64,000 bases of DNA, taken from positions 1-64,000 of the forward strand of contig NZ_JAKKFD010000011.1 in NCBI RefSeq assembly GCF_022229005.1, written 5' to 3'. Under the pieces are notes generated by a model. That model searched no databases and was not told the DNA's origin. It saw only the letters and a program-made list of their open reading frames with translations. The stretch comes from Micromonospora trifolii (GTDB lineage Bacteria > Actinomycetota > Actinomycetes > Mycobacteriales > Micromonosporaceae). Shown one piece after another: positions 24,465 to 32,873 of this stretch. The position numbers and the translations under genes were made by a program. The stretch's first letter is position 1; every line of letters begins with the position of its first letter.

Positions 24465-26552
24465 TCAGCCGGCCAGACCGGCCACCGGGGTCGGGTCCAG
24501 CACCACCGTCGCCGAGCCGGACTGGGCGGGTGTGCCCGCGTCGGTGTACTCCGCGACGAACACCGCGGTCAGGTTGTCCGCGCCGCTGTGCCCACCGTCC
24601 AGGAAGGTGGGAATGGACCCGGAGCAACCCGTCGAGGTGGACAGCGGGTGCCCGTGCTCATCGTGCCCGAGCACGTAGGTGACCTTCACCCGGGAGCAGT
24701 CCACCGGCAGGTCGTCGGTGACCTTCACCTCGTACGCGACCGTCTGCCCGAACTGGAACGGCTGCCCGGCCTCCGGGGTGACGAACTCGACGATCGGCGC
24801 GGTCGGCCCGACCACCAGCGGCAGGGATGCCGAGGCGGACCGTCCGGTGCGGTCGGTGACCTTCAACGTCGGCGTGTACGAGCCGTTCTCCGGGAACGTC
24901 CAGCTCGCGTTCGGAGCGGTGCTGTCCACCGAGCCGTCCGCGTTGAAGTCCCACGCGTAGCTGAGCTTGTCACCGTCCGGGTCGGTCGTGCCGGCGCTGG
25001 AGAACGCGACGGTCAGTGGTGCCTGTCCGACGGTCGGAGTGCCGCTGATCTTCGGGATCGGCGTCCGGTTGCCCCGGACGAAGTCGATCCGGGACAGCTG
25101 CGCGTCCGGGTTCTCGGCGAAGTAGCCGTCGCCGTACTCCAGGACGTAGAGCGCGCCGTCCGGGCCGAACTCCATGTCCATCGGGTTGTCCACCACCAGC
25201 GACGGCGCCACCGGACGGATGTCCGTCACGTCGCCGTCGGAGTCCAGGCGGAACTCCTTGATGTAGTCGCGGGACCACTCGTAGAACAGCGGCACCCCGT
25301 CGTAGTAGGCCGGCCAGCGGGTGCGCGACGTGCTGGTTCCGTCGTACTCGTACGCCGGGCCACCCATCGGAGAGATGCCGCCGGTGCCCAGCTGCGGGAA
25401 CTCGGCCGAGGGGGCGGCCGCGTACCAGACCTCCGGCTGCTCGACCGGCGGCAGCACGCGCTTGCCGGTGTTGTGCGGTGAGTCGTTGACCGGGCGCTTG
25501 CAGTTGAACTTGGCGCCGGACTCGCCGGTGGCGAAGTCGTAGTCGCGGTAGGCGATCGTCGGCGTCACGCAGTACGGCCAGCCGTAGTTCGCCGGCTTGT
25601 CGACGAGCATCCACCGGCCGTGCCCGGCCGGCCCGCGCTCCGGGTCCGGGTTGGAAGCGTCCGGGGAGTAGTCGCCCACGTACACGTTGTCGGTACGCCT
25701 GTCGACGGCGAACCGGAACGCGTTGCGCAGCCCCATCGCGTAGATCTCCGGGCGGGTCTGCGCCGTGCCGGCCTTGAACAGGTTGCCGGCGGGCACCGTG
25801 TAACCACCACCGGCCTTCACCTTGATGCGCAGCAGCTTGCCGCGCAGGTCGTTGGTGTTGGCCGAGGTGCGCTGGGCGTCGTACGCCGGGTGGCGGTCGG
25901 CCCGCTCGTCGATCGGGATGTAGCCGTCGGAGGCGAACGGGTTGCTGTCGTCACCTGTCGACAGGTACAGGTTGCCCTTGCTGTCGAAGTCGATCTGGCC
26001 GCCGACGTGGCAGCAGATGCCCCGGTCGGTCGGCACGTCGATGATCTGCTGCTCGCTGGCGAGGTTCAGCTTCATCCCGTCCAGCTTGAAGCGGGACAGT
26101 CGCAGCGCGCCCTTGAACCGCTGCCAGTCCGCCTCGGTGCCGGTCTCCGGCGCATCCCCCTCGTTGACGCCCGGGGTCGCCGGGTCGTCCACCGGGGTGT
26201 CCATCGGCGGCGAGTAGTAGAGGTACACCCACTTGTTCTGGGCGAAGTTCGGGTCGATGGCGACCCCCTGCAACCCCTCCTCGTCGTGCTCGTACACCGG
26301 GATGTCGGCGGCGAGGGTGTTCAGCCCGGTGCGCGGGTCGTGGATGCGGACCTCACCGGTGCGGGAGGTGTGCAGCACCCGCAGGTCGGGCAGGACGGCG
26401 AGGCTCATGGGCTCGCCCGGGAAGTCGTTCAGTGTCACTTTCTGGAAGCTGCTGTCCGGCGGCGCGGCCGGCGCTGCGGCCGCTGCCGACGGTGGTACGG
26501 CCAGACCGGCCGTCACCAGCAGCAGGGCGGACGCGAATGCGGTCCTGTTCAT
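24465..26552 (-). CDS. Secreted PQQ-type sugar dehydrogenase (GSDH) with PKD domain
   Basis: 695 residues. A signal peptide (FASALLLVTAGLAVPPSAAAAA) precedes a six-bladed glucose/sorbosone dehydrogenase propeller (about residues 40-470). Its signatures include EEGLQGVAIDPNF, GNLYLSTGDDSNPF, LRGKLLRI, GLRNAFRFAVD, NYGWPYC and PMDMEFGPDGALYVLEYG. A PKD/Ig-like domain (APLTVAFSSAGTTDPDGDKLSYAWDF) and a further beta domain follow. It would oxidise a sugar outside the cell, using PQQ if the cofactor is available. ATG at 26552 is preceded by GGGGGA; 22 bases separate it from the upstream isomerase gene, so both form one operon devoted to an exported sugar pathway. Confidence 0.88.
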   Translation of the reverse strand: MNRTAFASALLLVTAGLAVPPSAAAAAPAAPPDSSFQKVTLNDFPGEPMSLAVLPDLRVLHTSRTGEVRIHDPRTGLNTLAADIPVYEHDEEGLQGVAIDPNFAQNKWVYLYYSPPMDTPVDDPATPGVNEGDAPETGTEADWQRFKGALRLSRFKLDGMKLNLASEQQIIDVPTDRGICCHVGGQIDFDSKGNLYLSTGDDSNPFASDGYIPIDERADRHPAYDAQRTSANTNDLRGKLLRIKVKAGGGYTVPAGNLFKAGTAQTRPEIYAMGLRNAFRFAVDRRTDNVYVGDYSPDASNPDPERGPAGHGRWMLVDKPANYGWPYCVTPTIAYRDYDFATGESGAKFNCKRPVNDSPHNTGKRVLPPVEQPEVWYAAAPSAEFPQLGTGGISPMGGPAYEYDGTSTSRTRWPAYYDGVPLFYEWSRDYIKEFRLDSDGDVTDIRPVAPSLVVDNPMDMEFGPDGALYVLEYGDGYFAENPDAQLSRIDFVRGNRTPIPKISGTPTVGQAPLTVAFSSAGTTDPDGDKLSYAWDFNADGSVDSTAPNASWTFPENGSYTPTLKVTDRTGRSASASLPLVVGPTAPIVEFVTPEAGQPFQFGQTVAYEVKVTDDLPVDCSRVKVTYVLGHDEHGHPLSTSTGCSGSIPTFLDGGHSGADNLTAVFVAEYTDAGTPAQSGSATVVLDPTPVAGLAG

Positions 26553-26574
26553 CAGGTGAGTCCCCCGGGTGGTT

Positions 26575-27540
26575 TCAGTACCGAAGTGAAGCGAGATAGT
26601 CGAAGCCGACGCGAGCGGTGTCCAGGGCGTCGGCGGGGGAGCGCGGCGCGGTGCCCGCGTCGTCACGCTCCACGATGTACTCCTCGATGCCGGCCTCCCG
26701 CTCGTGGGCGAAGATGCGGCCGAAATCGATGACGCCGTCACCGAGGTCGGCGAAGCCACCCTCGACGTCGAGGTCCTTGACGTGCACCTGGCGGATCCGA
26801 CCACGGTTGGCCCGGATCACGTCGACCGGGTCGTGGGCGCCGCGCCAGGTCCAGTAGAGGTCGAGCTCGAAGTGCACCAGCCGGGAATCGGTCTGCGAGC
26901 TGAGGATGTCGAACCCGGTCGAGCCGCCGGTCAGCGGAACGAACTCGAGCTGGTGGTTGTGGTAGCCGAAGTCGAGCCCCGCGCGTTCGGCGAGCCGACC
27001 GGCGCGGTTCAGGTCCCGGGCCAGGGCCCGGTAGACGGCGGGGTCTCGGATCGGCTGACCGCTCGCGTCCCGACCGAAGTACGGGTGGACGATCTTCTTG
27101 CAGCCCACCACGTTGGCGTCGGCGAGGGCCTGCTCCCAGGTGGCGGCGTCGAACGGCTGCGGGATGCCGACGTGGCCGGAGGTGGAACGCAGCCCGGCCT
27201 CGTCGAGCGCGGCCCGGAACTGTGCTGCGGTGCGTCCGACGAAACCGGCGTGCTCCACTCGCCGGTAGCCGATCCGACGCAGCGCGTCCAGGGTGCCGGG
27301 CAGGTCGGCGGCGAGCTGATCGCGCAGCGTGTAGAGCTGAATGCTGATCCGGTCCACCGGCACCCGGCGGCGGCCCTGGGCCTGCCCGGTGGATGCGGCG
27401 GGCGCGGCGACGGCAGTGCCGCCGAGCAGACCGGCGGCGCCGACAGCGGCCGCGGAGACGGTCGCGGCGCGCAGCACTCCACGCCGGCTGACCGGCTCGG
27501 ACGCCGGTGTCGGCCCCGGTCGGTTGAGTTGTTGATCCAT
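26575..27540 (-). CDS. Tat-exported sugar phosphate isomerase/epimerase-like TIM-barrel protein
   Basis: 321 residues. A twin-arginine signal (VSRRGVLRAATVSAAAVGAAGLLGG) precedes a xylose-isomerase-like TIM barrel. Barrel motifs include ISIQLYTLRD, VEHAGF, LDFGYHNHQLEF, FELDLYW and VHVKDLDVEGGF, the acidic and histidine residues that bind the divalent metal. Export by the Tat route fits a folded metalloprotein acting outside the cytoplasm, next to the secreted sugar dehydrogenase encoded downstream. ATG at 27540 has AGGAAGGG upstream. A candidate promoter lies about 216 bases upstream, leaving a long untranslated leader. The substrate is unknown; inositol-type or 3-keto-sugar chemistry is possible. 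Confidence 0.87.
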   Translation of the reverse strand: MDQQLNRPGPTPASEPVSRRGVLRAATVSAAAVGAAGLLGGTAVAAPAASTGQAQGRRRVPVDRISIQLYTLRDQLAADLPGTLDALRRIGYRRVEHAGFVGRTAAQFRAALDEAGLRSTSGHVGIPQPFDAATWEQALADANVVGCKKIVHPYFGRDASGQPIRDPAVYRALARDLNRAGRLAERAGLDFGYHNHQLEFVPLTGGSTGFDILSSQTDSRLVHFELDLYWTWRGAHDPVDVIRANRGRIRQVHVKDLDVEGGFADLGDGVIDFGRIFAHEREAGIEEYIVERDDAGTAPRSPADALDTARVGFDYLASLRY

Positions 27541-28283
27541 GGTGGTGGTCCCTTCCTGACGGCTGGTACGCCGTCGGCGGCGGTCGACCTGACTGCCGTC
27601 CGCCGGGCGCGCCGAACCGGCCGGAGGCGGGCTCCGGCTGGACGGTGAGGGACGGCGCGGGTGCGGCCCGGACCCATCGGGGAGCGGAACGCGGCGACCC
27701 GGCAGAGGTGGCGGCAAGTTGATCGACGAATGGGCAACCCTCTATCTAGATCGAGACCCTACCCTTGCCTCCGGACGAAGGCAAAGCTTTGTCGCGTTCG
27801 CCGGAAGTTTCGCTTCAACTGACAAAAGTCCGCCCACGAGGTGCGCCACGCGGCGTGACCTTCTACTTCCCGTGCCCACCGCGCCGCGCGCGATCGGCGT
27901 CTCGGCCGCCCCGCGCCGCCCGCTCGGCCCGCGCTGCCCCGGTGCGTGATCCACTCGGGTTCATGTAAGTCGCGGTGTCAGCGCGACCGGGATGCCGCGA
28001 CTTCCTTGACGTCGAGTCGATCATGAAGCGCAACCGCTTCCCTGTGCCGGTTGCGCACCGGGCCCACCCTCGGGTGCCCCCGCCATTCGGACAGTCGACG
28101 TTGCGCCGCTCAAGCGGAGCAAAGCGCATGACACGGGTCGGTTGAACCCCTGTTCCGGCCAAGCGGAGCATTGTCGGAAAATGCGTCGGTAAATGCGCTG
28201 TCGATTATTTCGGAATGCCGCGAATGGTCGCCTCAAGCGAGCAAGAATGTGGCGGAGGGAAGTCGAAAACGGGGGGACTGAAC
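27541..28283. other. 743-base divergent intergenic region
   Basis: No convincing gene lies between the Tat isomerase and the L,D-transpeptidase. The region holds the isomerase promoter (27756-27784), a stem-loop with nine-base arms AAGTCGCGG/CCGCGACTT (27967-27975 and 27995-28003) and a small dyad GAAGCG/CGCTTC (28025-28040). It also has two copies of AAGCGGAGCA (28112-28121 and 28161-28170) 49 bases apart, upstream of the transpeptidase. A small RNA or binding sites for an envelope-stress regulator could be encoded here. Confidence 0.5.
27756..27784 (-). promoter_or_regulatory. Candidate promoter of the isomerase/sugar dehydrogenase operon
   Basis: On the minus strand TTGCCT (27784-27779), a 17-base spacer and TAGGGT (27761-27756) match a housekeeping promoter. 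The ten-base palindrome CAAAGCTTTG (27782-27791) overlaps the -35, a plausible position for a repressor such as a LacI-family sugar regulator. Confidence 0.5.
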
Positions 28284-29552
28284 ATGACGTCTAGGCGGCG
28301 ATTGACGCTGTTGGCGGTAACCATCGCAGCCGCACCACTCGTCCTGGGTGCGTGCACCGCCGACCGGGGTTCGGCGACCGGCTCGGCCAAGAAGCACGCC
28401 GCCCCACCGGAGCTCGCTGTGACACCGGGGGACAAGGCCCGGGACGTCCCGGTCAGCGCCGAGGTGGGCACCGTGGTCAAGGGCGGCCGGGTCACCGGCG
28501 TACGACTGACCGACGACAAGGGCAAGCAGGTCAACGCCGAGCCGCGCGAGGACGGCTCCGGCTGGGTGCCGAGCGCCCCGCTGCAACCGCGACGGACCTA
28601 CACCGCCGAGGTGACCGCGACGGGTGACTCCGGTGCCACCACGACCCGTTCCACCACGTTCACGACGATGGCCAAATCGACCAAACCGCAGATCACCAGC
28701 ACCCTCTATTTCAACGGCAATCGGACGTACGGCACGGCGATGCCGGTAACTGTGGCGTTCGACCCAGGAATTCCGAAAGAGGCCAGAGCGGATGTGCAGC
28801 GGCGGTTGTTCGTAAAGACCAATCCACCGCAACCTGGTGCCTGGTCGTGGCTTGAGGATGGAAGTCAGGTCTATTACCGGGCCCCCGATTTCTGGAAGCC
28901 CGGGACCACTGTCAGTGTCCGGGCGGGTCTGGAGGGTCTGCCGATCGGAAAGAAACTGGTCGGCGACGCCGAGCGGACCGCGACCTCCAAGATCGGACGG
29001 CAGGTCTCGCTGGAGATCGACAACGCCACCAAGCAGATGACAGTGCTGCGCGACGGCAAGCAGGTCCGCCGGATCCCGGTGAGCCTGGGTAAGCCGAGCA
29101 CGCCGAGCTCCAGCGGCAAGATGGTGATCATGGAGAAGCACGAGCGGGTCACCTTCGACACCCGGGGTGAGCCGGACGGTGGCTACGTGGTCGACGTCGA
29201 CGACGCCCAGCGCTACACCTGGGGCGGCGAGTTCATCCACTCCGCCCCGTGGTCGGAGGGGGACCAGGGCAACACCAACGTCTCGCACGGTTGCGCGAAC
29301 GTCTCCGCCACCGCGGCCGACTGGCTGATGGGGGTGACGCAGGTTGGTGACCTGGTCACCGTCAAGGGCACCGAGGTGGAGCTGCAGCCGGGCAACGGCT
29401 GGACCGCGTGGAACGTGAGCTGGGACGAGTTCGCCCGGGGTAGCGCTCTGCCGGTGCCGCCCGGGCTCAAGCCCGCGCCGGTCGCCCCGGCGCACCCGGG
29501 TGCGGTGGCCGGCGGATCGCCCGCACCGGCGCCCTCGGTCAGCGGTCGCTGA
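28284..29552 (+). CDS. Lipoprotein L,D-transpeptidase
   Basis: 422 residues. The lipobox VLGAC follows a hydrophobic signal, so the mature protein is anchored to the membrane outer face. Two Ig-like domains (about 45-270) precede the YkuD catalytic domain. Its histidine lies in EFIHSAPWS and the active cysteine in the SHGCANVS motif. The enzyme forms 3-3 cross-links in peptidoglycan, as mycobacterial Ldt proteins do. The residue after the cysteine pair is Asn where Arg is usual (SHGCxR). ATG at 28284 follows GGGGGGACTGAAC. A proline/alanine-rich tail ends the protein. A strong terminator follows. Confidence 0.9.
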   Translation: MTSRRRLTLLAVTIAAAPLVLGACTADRGSATGSAKKHAAPPELAVTPGDKARDVPVSAEVGTVVKGGRVTGVRLTDDKGKQVNAEPREDGSGWVPSAPLQPRRTYTAEVTATGDSGATTTRSTTFTTMAKSTKPQITSTLYFNGNRTYGTAMPVTVAFDPGIPKEARADVQRRLFVKTNPPQPGAWSWLEDGSQVYYRAPDFWKPGTTVSVRAGLEGLPIGKKLVGDAERTATSKIGRQVSLEIDNATKQMTVLRDGKQVRRIPVSLGKPSTPSSSGKMVIMEKHERVTFDTRGEPDGGYVVDVDDAQRYTWGGEFIHSAPWSEGDQGNTNVSHGCANVSATAADWLMGVTQVGDLVTVKGTEVELQPGNGWTAWNVSWDEFARGSALPVPPGLKPAPVAPAHPGAVAGGSPAPAPSVSGR

Positions 29553-29566
29553 GACACCTGCGGCAG

Positions 29567-29605
29567 GACAGGGCCGGCCCGCCACGACGGCGGACCGGCC
29601 CTGTC
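29567..29605. terminator. Bidirectional terminator hairpin
   Basis: Seventeen-base arms matching at 16 positions (29567-29583 and 29589-29605) with a five-base loop lie between the convergent transpeptidase and strictosidine-synthase-like genes. Confidence 0.8.
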
Positions 29606-29613
29606 GCCGCCCG

Positions 29614-30630
29614 TCACCCCAGGGGTACGCGGGCCACCCCGGAACCGGTCAGGCTGCCCAGCCAGAGGTGGTCGCCGTGCTGGCGTACCCCGGTGATCAT
29701 CGAATAGTTCCCGTTCGGGCCGTGCAGCGTCCGGCGGACCGTTCCCGCGTCGTCGACCAACGCGACCAGCCCGTAGCGGCGTGGTTGCGGCTGCATCGCG
29801 TCGGGCAGCAGGGCGGCGATCTGGCGCAGCCGCGGATGGGGCAGCAGCCGTTCGGCGATCGGTACCCGGGGGCTGGGCAGCGCGATCCAGTACGTCCCGT
29901 CGCCCACCGAGGCGAGATTGTCCGGGTACGCGGGCAGGTCGGCGAGGACCCGCACACCGCCGCTCAGCTCGACCCGCAGCAGGCGGTGGGTGCTGGTCTC
30001 CACGAGCATCAGCGCCGACTCGTCCGGGGTCAGCGCGATCCCGTTGGGGAAGTACAGCCCGTCGGTCACCACCTCGGTGCGGCCGCTGCCCGGGTGGTGG
30101 GCCAGCACCCGCCCGTTGGGGCGGTGCTCCAGCAGGTCCCGTTTCCAGTGCGAGACCGGAAACCTGTCGGAGCTGTCGGTGAAGTAGATGGTGCCGTCAC
30201 GGCCCACCGTCGCGTTGTTGGCCAGGTGCACCGGGGGCGCCGTTCCGGTCAGTTCACGTACCGTGCCGTCGGGCGTGACCCGCAGCAACCCGCGGTACGC
30301 GTCGCAGACCACCAGGGCCTCGCCGGACGGGTCCAGCTCGATGCCGAGCGGACGGCCCCCGGTCTCGGCCAGCAGTTGGGGCGGGGTGCCGGCCGGCGCG
30401 TCCACCGGCCACCACCAGAGCCGACCGTCCTCGTCACCACTGATCACCCGCCCGGCGCCGTCGACCAGCACGTCCTCGGGGCCGACGGCACCTGCGGGGA
30501 GGGGGAGCAACTCGGCATCATCGAGCCGGCGGTCGGTGGGGGCCCACGCCCCGGCCAGCGCCGGAGGGCTGGTCGCCGGCTCGCGGACGGGGCGGATCAG
30601 CCGGGGTGGCCGGGGCCGGGGGATCAGCAT
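29614..30630 (-). CDS. Strictosidine-synthase-like/SMP-30-type beta-propeller
   Basis: 338 residues. Motifs of the strictosidine synthase-like/gluconolactonase group are present: GPEDVLVDGAGRVISGDEDGRLWW, IYFTDSSDRFP, LYFPNGIALTPDESALMLVET and PDNLASVGDGTYWIALPSPR. These six-bladed calcium-binding propellers are usually lactonases or esterases in bacteria; strictosidine synthesis itself is not implied. No signal peptide is seen. ATG at 30630 was chosen because the upstream frame is low-complexity and overlaps the promoter of the STAS gene. Confidence 0.75.
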   Translation of the reverse strand: MLIPRPRPPRLIRPVREPATSPPALAGAWAPTDRRLDDAELLPLPAGAVGPEDVLVDGAGRVISGDEDGRLWWWPVDAPAGTPPQLLAETGGRPLGIELDPSGEALVVCDAYRGLLRVTPDGTVRELTGTAPPVHLANNATVGRDGTIYFTDSSDRFPVSHWKRDLLEHRPNGRVLAHHPGSGRTEVVTDGLYFPNGIALTPDESALMLVETSTHRLLRVELSGGVRVLADLPAYPDNLASVGDGTYWIALPSPRVPIAERLLPHPRLRQIAALLPDAMQPQPRRYGLVALVDDAGTVRRTLHGPNGNYSMITGVRQHGDHLWLGSLTGSGVARVPLG

Positions 30631-30781
30631 CGACCTATTCTCCACCCGAATGCCGGCCGACCCCCGGGTTCCGGGCCCGCGCGGCGCGCCGTCCGGGCCC
30701 TGACTCCACCCCGAGAGGGAGGCGGGGCACCTCGGGGTATGCCCCTGGGCGTACCCGGAATCACTCCGTGGAGGGGCGAAA

Positions 30782-31198
30782 GTGTCGGTGGTGCCGGCTA
30801 GATTTCTGGGCATGGAAGAGCACAGCGACCGGCTGGACGTGCAGGTCAGCGTGGGTGACCAGATGGTCCTCGTGCGGGTGGCCGGCGAGATCGACATCGC
30901 CACTGTGGCCGCGTTCCGTTCCGCGCTGTGGTCCGCGCCGGCCCGCCCGGTGCTTCAACTGGAGTTGTCCGGGTTGCGGCTGCTCTCCGCCGCTGGCGTT
31001 CGCACGCTGCTCGCGGCGCATCTGCGCGTGCGGGCCTGCGGTGGCGAGCTGGTCCTGGTCGACCCGAGCCCGGTGGTGGCGCGGGTGCTGCGCGTCAGTG
31101 GGCTGCACCGCGTGATGCCGATTCTGGAGCTGACCTCGCCGATCGAGGCCAAGGCTCGCCCGGTGGTCGCGACCACTGACCTGCAACTGGCCGCCTGA
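30782..31198 (+). CDS. STAS-domain protein (anti-sigma factor antagonist type)
   Basis: 138 residues from the GTG at 30782, which has GGAGGGG five bases upstream. An ATG at 30812 preceded by TAGATT could start a leaderless 128-residue form. The STAS fold is evident: VRVAGEIDIATVAAFRSAL, LQLELSGLRLLSAAGVRTLLAAH, ELVLVDPS, VLRVSGLHRVMPI. Such proteins bind anti-sigma kinases to release a sigma factor. The phosphorylation site, D-S-S-G in SpoIIAA, is S-A-A-G here, so the standard phosphoserine position is lost and control may be non-canonical. No kinase or sigma gene is adjacent. Confidence 0.85.
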   Translation: MSVVPARFLGMEEHSDRLDVQVSVGDQMVLVRVAGEIDIATVAAFRSALWSAPARPVLQLELSGLRLLSAAGVRTLLAAHLRVRACGGELVLVDPSPVVARVLRVSGLHRVMPILELTSPIEAKARPVVATTDLQLAA

Positions 31199-31276
31199 CG
31201 CTGGTCGACGAGGTGGGCCGCCACCGTCGCACCGGGCGCGGGGCCGCCGGCGTGAGCCGGCGACCCCGACAATCGG

Positions 31277-31669
31277 TCAGCGAACGCCGAGCAGGTCGAC
31301 GACGAAGACCAGCGTCTCGCCCGGCTTGATGACGCCGCCGGCACCCCGGTCGCCGTACCCCAGGTGCGGCGGGATGGTCAGGCGGCGGCGACCGCCGACG
31401 CGCATGCCGGCGACGCCCTGGTCCCAGCCGGCGATGACCTGACCGCCGCCGAGCGGGAAGTCGAACGCCTCGCCCCGGTTCCACGACGAGTCGAACTCGC
31501 CGCCGGTGGAGTGCGACACGCCGACGTAGTGCACGCTGACCAGCTGGCCCGGCTCGGCCTGCGGGCCGTCGCCCACGGTGATGTCCTCGATCACGAGGTC
31601 GGCCGGCGGTGCACCCTCGATCGGACCAACCTCGGGCTTGCCCGACTGGGCGCCTGCTGCCTGGGTCAT
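31277..31669 (-). CDS. FKBP-type peptidyl-prolyl cis-trans isomerase
   Basis: 130 residues, a single FKBP domain without signal peptide, so cytoplasmic. VSVHYVG, FDSSWNRGEAFDFPLGGGQVIAGWDQGVAGM, RRLTIPPHLGYGDRGAGG and IKPGETLVFVVDLLGV contain the residues lining the active pocket. It assists protein folding by prolyl isomerisation. ATG at 31669 has AGGAGAT upstream. Monocistronic. Confidence 0.93.
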   Translation of the reverse strand: MTQAAGAQSGKPEVGPIEGAPPADLVIEDITVGDGPQAEPGQLVSVHYVGVSHSTGGEFDSSWNRGEAFDFPLGGGQVIAGWDQGVAGMRVGGRRRLTIPPHLGYGDRGAGGVIKPGETLVFVVDLLGVR

Positions 31670-31910
31670 GCGGGGATCTCCTGCCGTGTTGGGTGATGTG
31701 TCCGGTCACCGTCGATCCTGCCGGATCACCCCTCACCGATGTGCGGCGGACCCGCAACCTGCCGCCACTGGCGGCTGTCGGATCGTCGTCGTGGGGCCCG
31801 ACCCGACTTTGGTGGACCGCCCGATTCCGGGTGGGGCGTTCACCTAGGCTCGGAAAGGGCCGGCCGGCCTGGTGACGGGCGGTGCACAGTGGTCGATGCG
31901 GAGGGCGTCG

Positions 31911-32852
31911 GTGGCTGAGGCGACGGTCGCGGTCCCGCTGTGGGCGTGGGCCGCGGTCGGTGCGGTGATCACGGTGCTGCTCGCCGTGGACGTGCTCCTG
32001 CACCGGGACAACCACGTCATCGAGCTTCGCGAGGCGCTGCTGTGGAGCGCCGTCTGGATCGGCGCGGGTCTGCTGTTCGGGCTGGTCGTCTGGTGGGGCC
32101 TCGGCGGTGACCCGGCCATCGCGTACTTCTCCGGCTACCTGCTGGAGAAGGCGCTCTCGGTGGACAACGTGTTCGTCTTCGCGCTGCTCTTCGGCTACTT
32201 CCAGGTGCCGCCGGGCTACCAGCACAAGGTGCTGTTCTGGGGTGTCGTGGGGGCGCTCGTCTTCCGGCTGTTGTTCATCTTCGCCGGCGCCGAGCTGCTG
32301 GACCGGCTCGCCTGGGCCGGGTTCGTGCTGGGCGCGTTCCTGATCTGGACCGGCTGGCGCCTGGCCGTACGCGGAAAGCCGGACGTCGACCCGGAACGCA
32401 ACGTCGTGGTCCGGCTGTTCCGGCGGCTGGTGCCCACCGACGCCCGATACCACGGCGACCGGTTCACCGCCCGGGTGGCCGACCGGCGGGTGGCGACGTT
32501 GCTGCTGGTGGCGCTCGTCGCCATCGAGGCCACCGACGTGGTCTTCGCCATCGACTCGGTGGCGGCGATCCTCGCCATCACCACCAACACCTTCCTCGTC
32601 TGGACGGCCACCGCGTTCGCCGTCCTGGGGCTGCGCAGTCTCTACTTCTGCCTCGCCGGCCTGCTGCGGCACTTCGGCTACCTGCGGTACGGGCTCGCGC
32701 TGCTCCTGGCCTTCGCCGGGCTGAAGCTGATCCTCGCCGAGACCCCGGTCGGCAAGCTGCCGGTCTGGTTGACCCTGGCCGTGGTGCTGCTGACCCTGGC
32801 GGTCTCCATCGGCGCCAGCACCCTGGCCGCCCGCCGCCGAACCGACGGCTGA
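31911..32852 (+). CDS. TerC-family integral membrane protein
   Basis: 313 residues, eight or nine transmembrane helices. TerC signatures are EKALSVDNVFVFALLFGYF and ATDVVFAIDSVAAILAITTNTFLVWTATAFAVLGLRSLYF, which hold the conserved acidic residues thought to bind or move metal. The family is linked to tellurite resistance and, in several bacteria, to manganese efflux during metallation of exported proteins. GTG at 31911 has GGAGGG five bases upstream; an ATG at 31896 and a GTG at 31872 are alternatives. A -10-like TAGGCT lies near 31849. No manganese riboswitch could be recognised upstream. Confidence 0.88.
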   Translation: MAEATVAVPLWAWAAVGAVITVLLAVDVLLHRDNHVIELREALLWSAVWIGAGLLFGLVVWWGLGGDPAIAYFSGYLLEKALSVDNVFVFALLFGYFQVPPGYQHKVLFWGVVGALVFRLLFIFAGAELLDRLAWAGFVLGAFLIWTGWRLAVRGKPDVDPERNVVVRLFRRLVPTDARYHGDRFTARVADRRVATLLLVALVAIEATDVVFAIDSVAAILAITTNTFLVWTATAFAVLGLRSLYFCLAGLLRHFGYLRYGLALLLAFAGLKLILAETPVGKLPVWLTLAVVLLTLAVSIGASTLAARRRTDG

Positions 32853-32873
32853 GCTGCCGAACGGCGTCCGGGG

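Noticed and set aside
29614..30630. Alkaloid-forming strictosidine synthase
   Set aside because: Motifs fit the broad SSL/SMP-30 propeller group, but no alkaloid pathway genes are near and bacterial members are typically lactonases or esterases.
31670..31910. Manganese (yybP-ykoY) riboswitch before terC
   Set aside because: TerC genes often have one, but the conserved GGGGAGUA-type and CCGGGCA-type blocks are not present in order.
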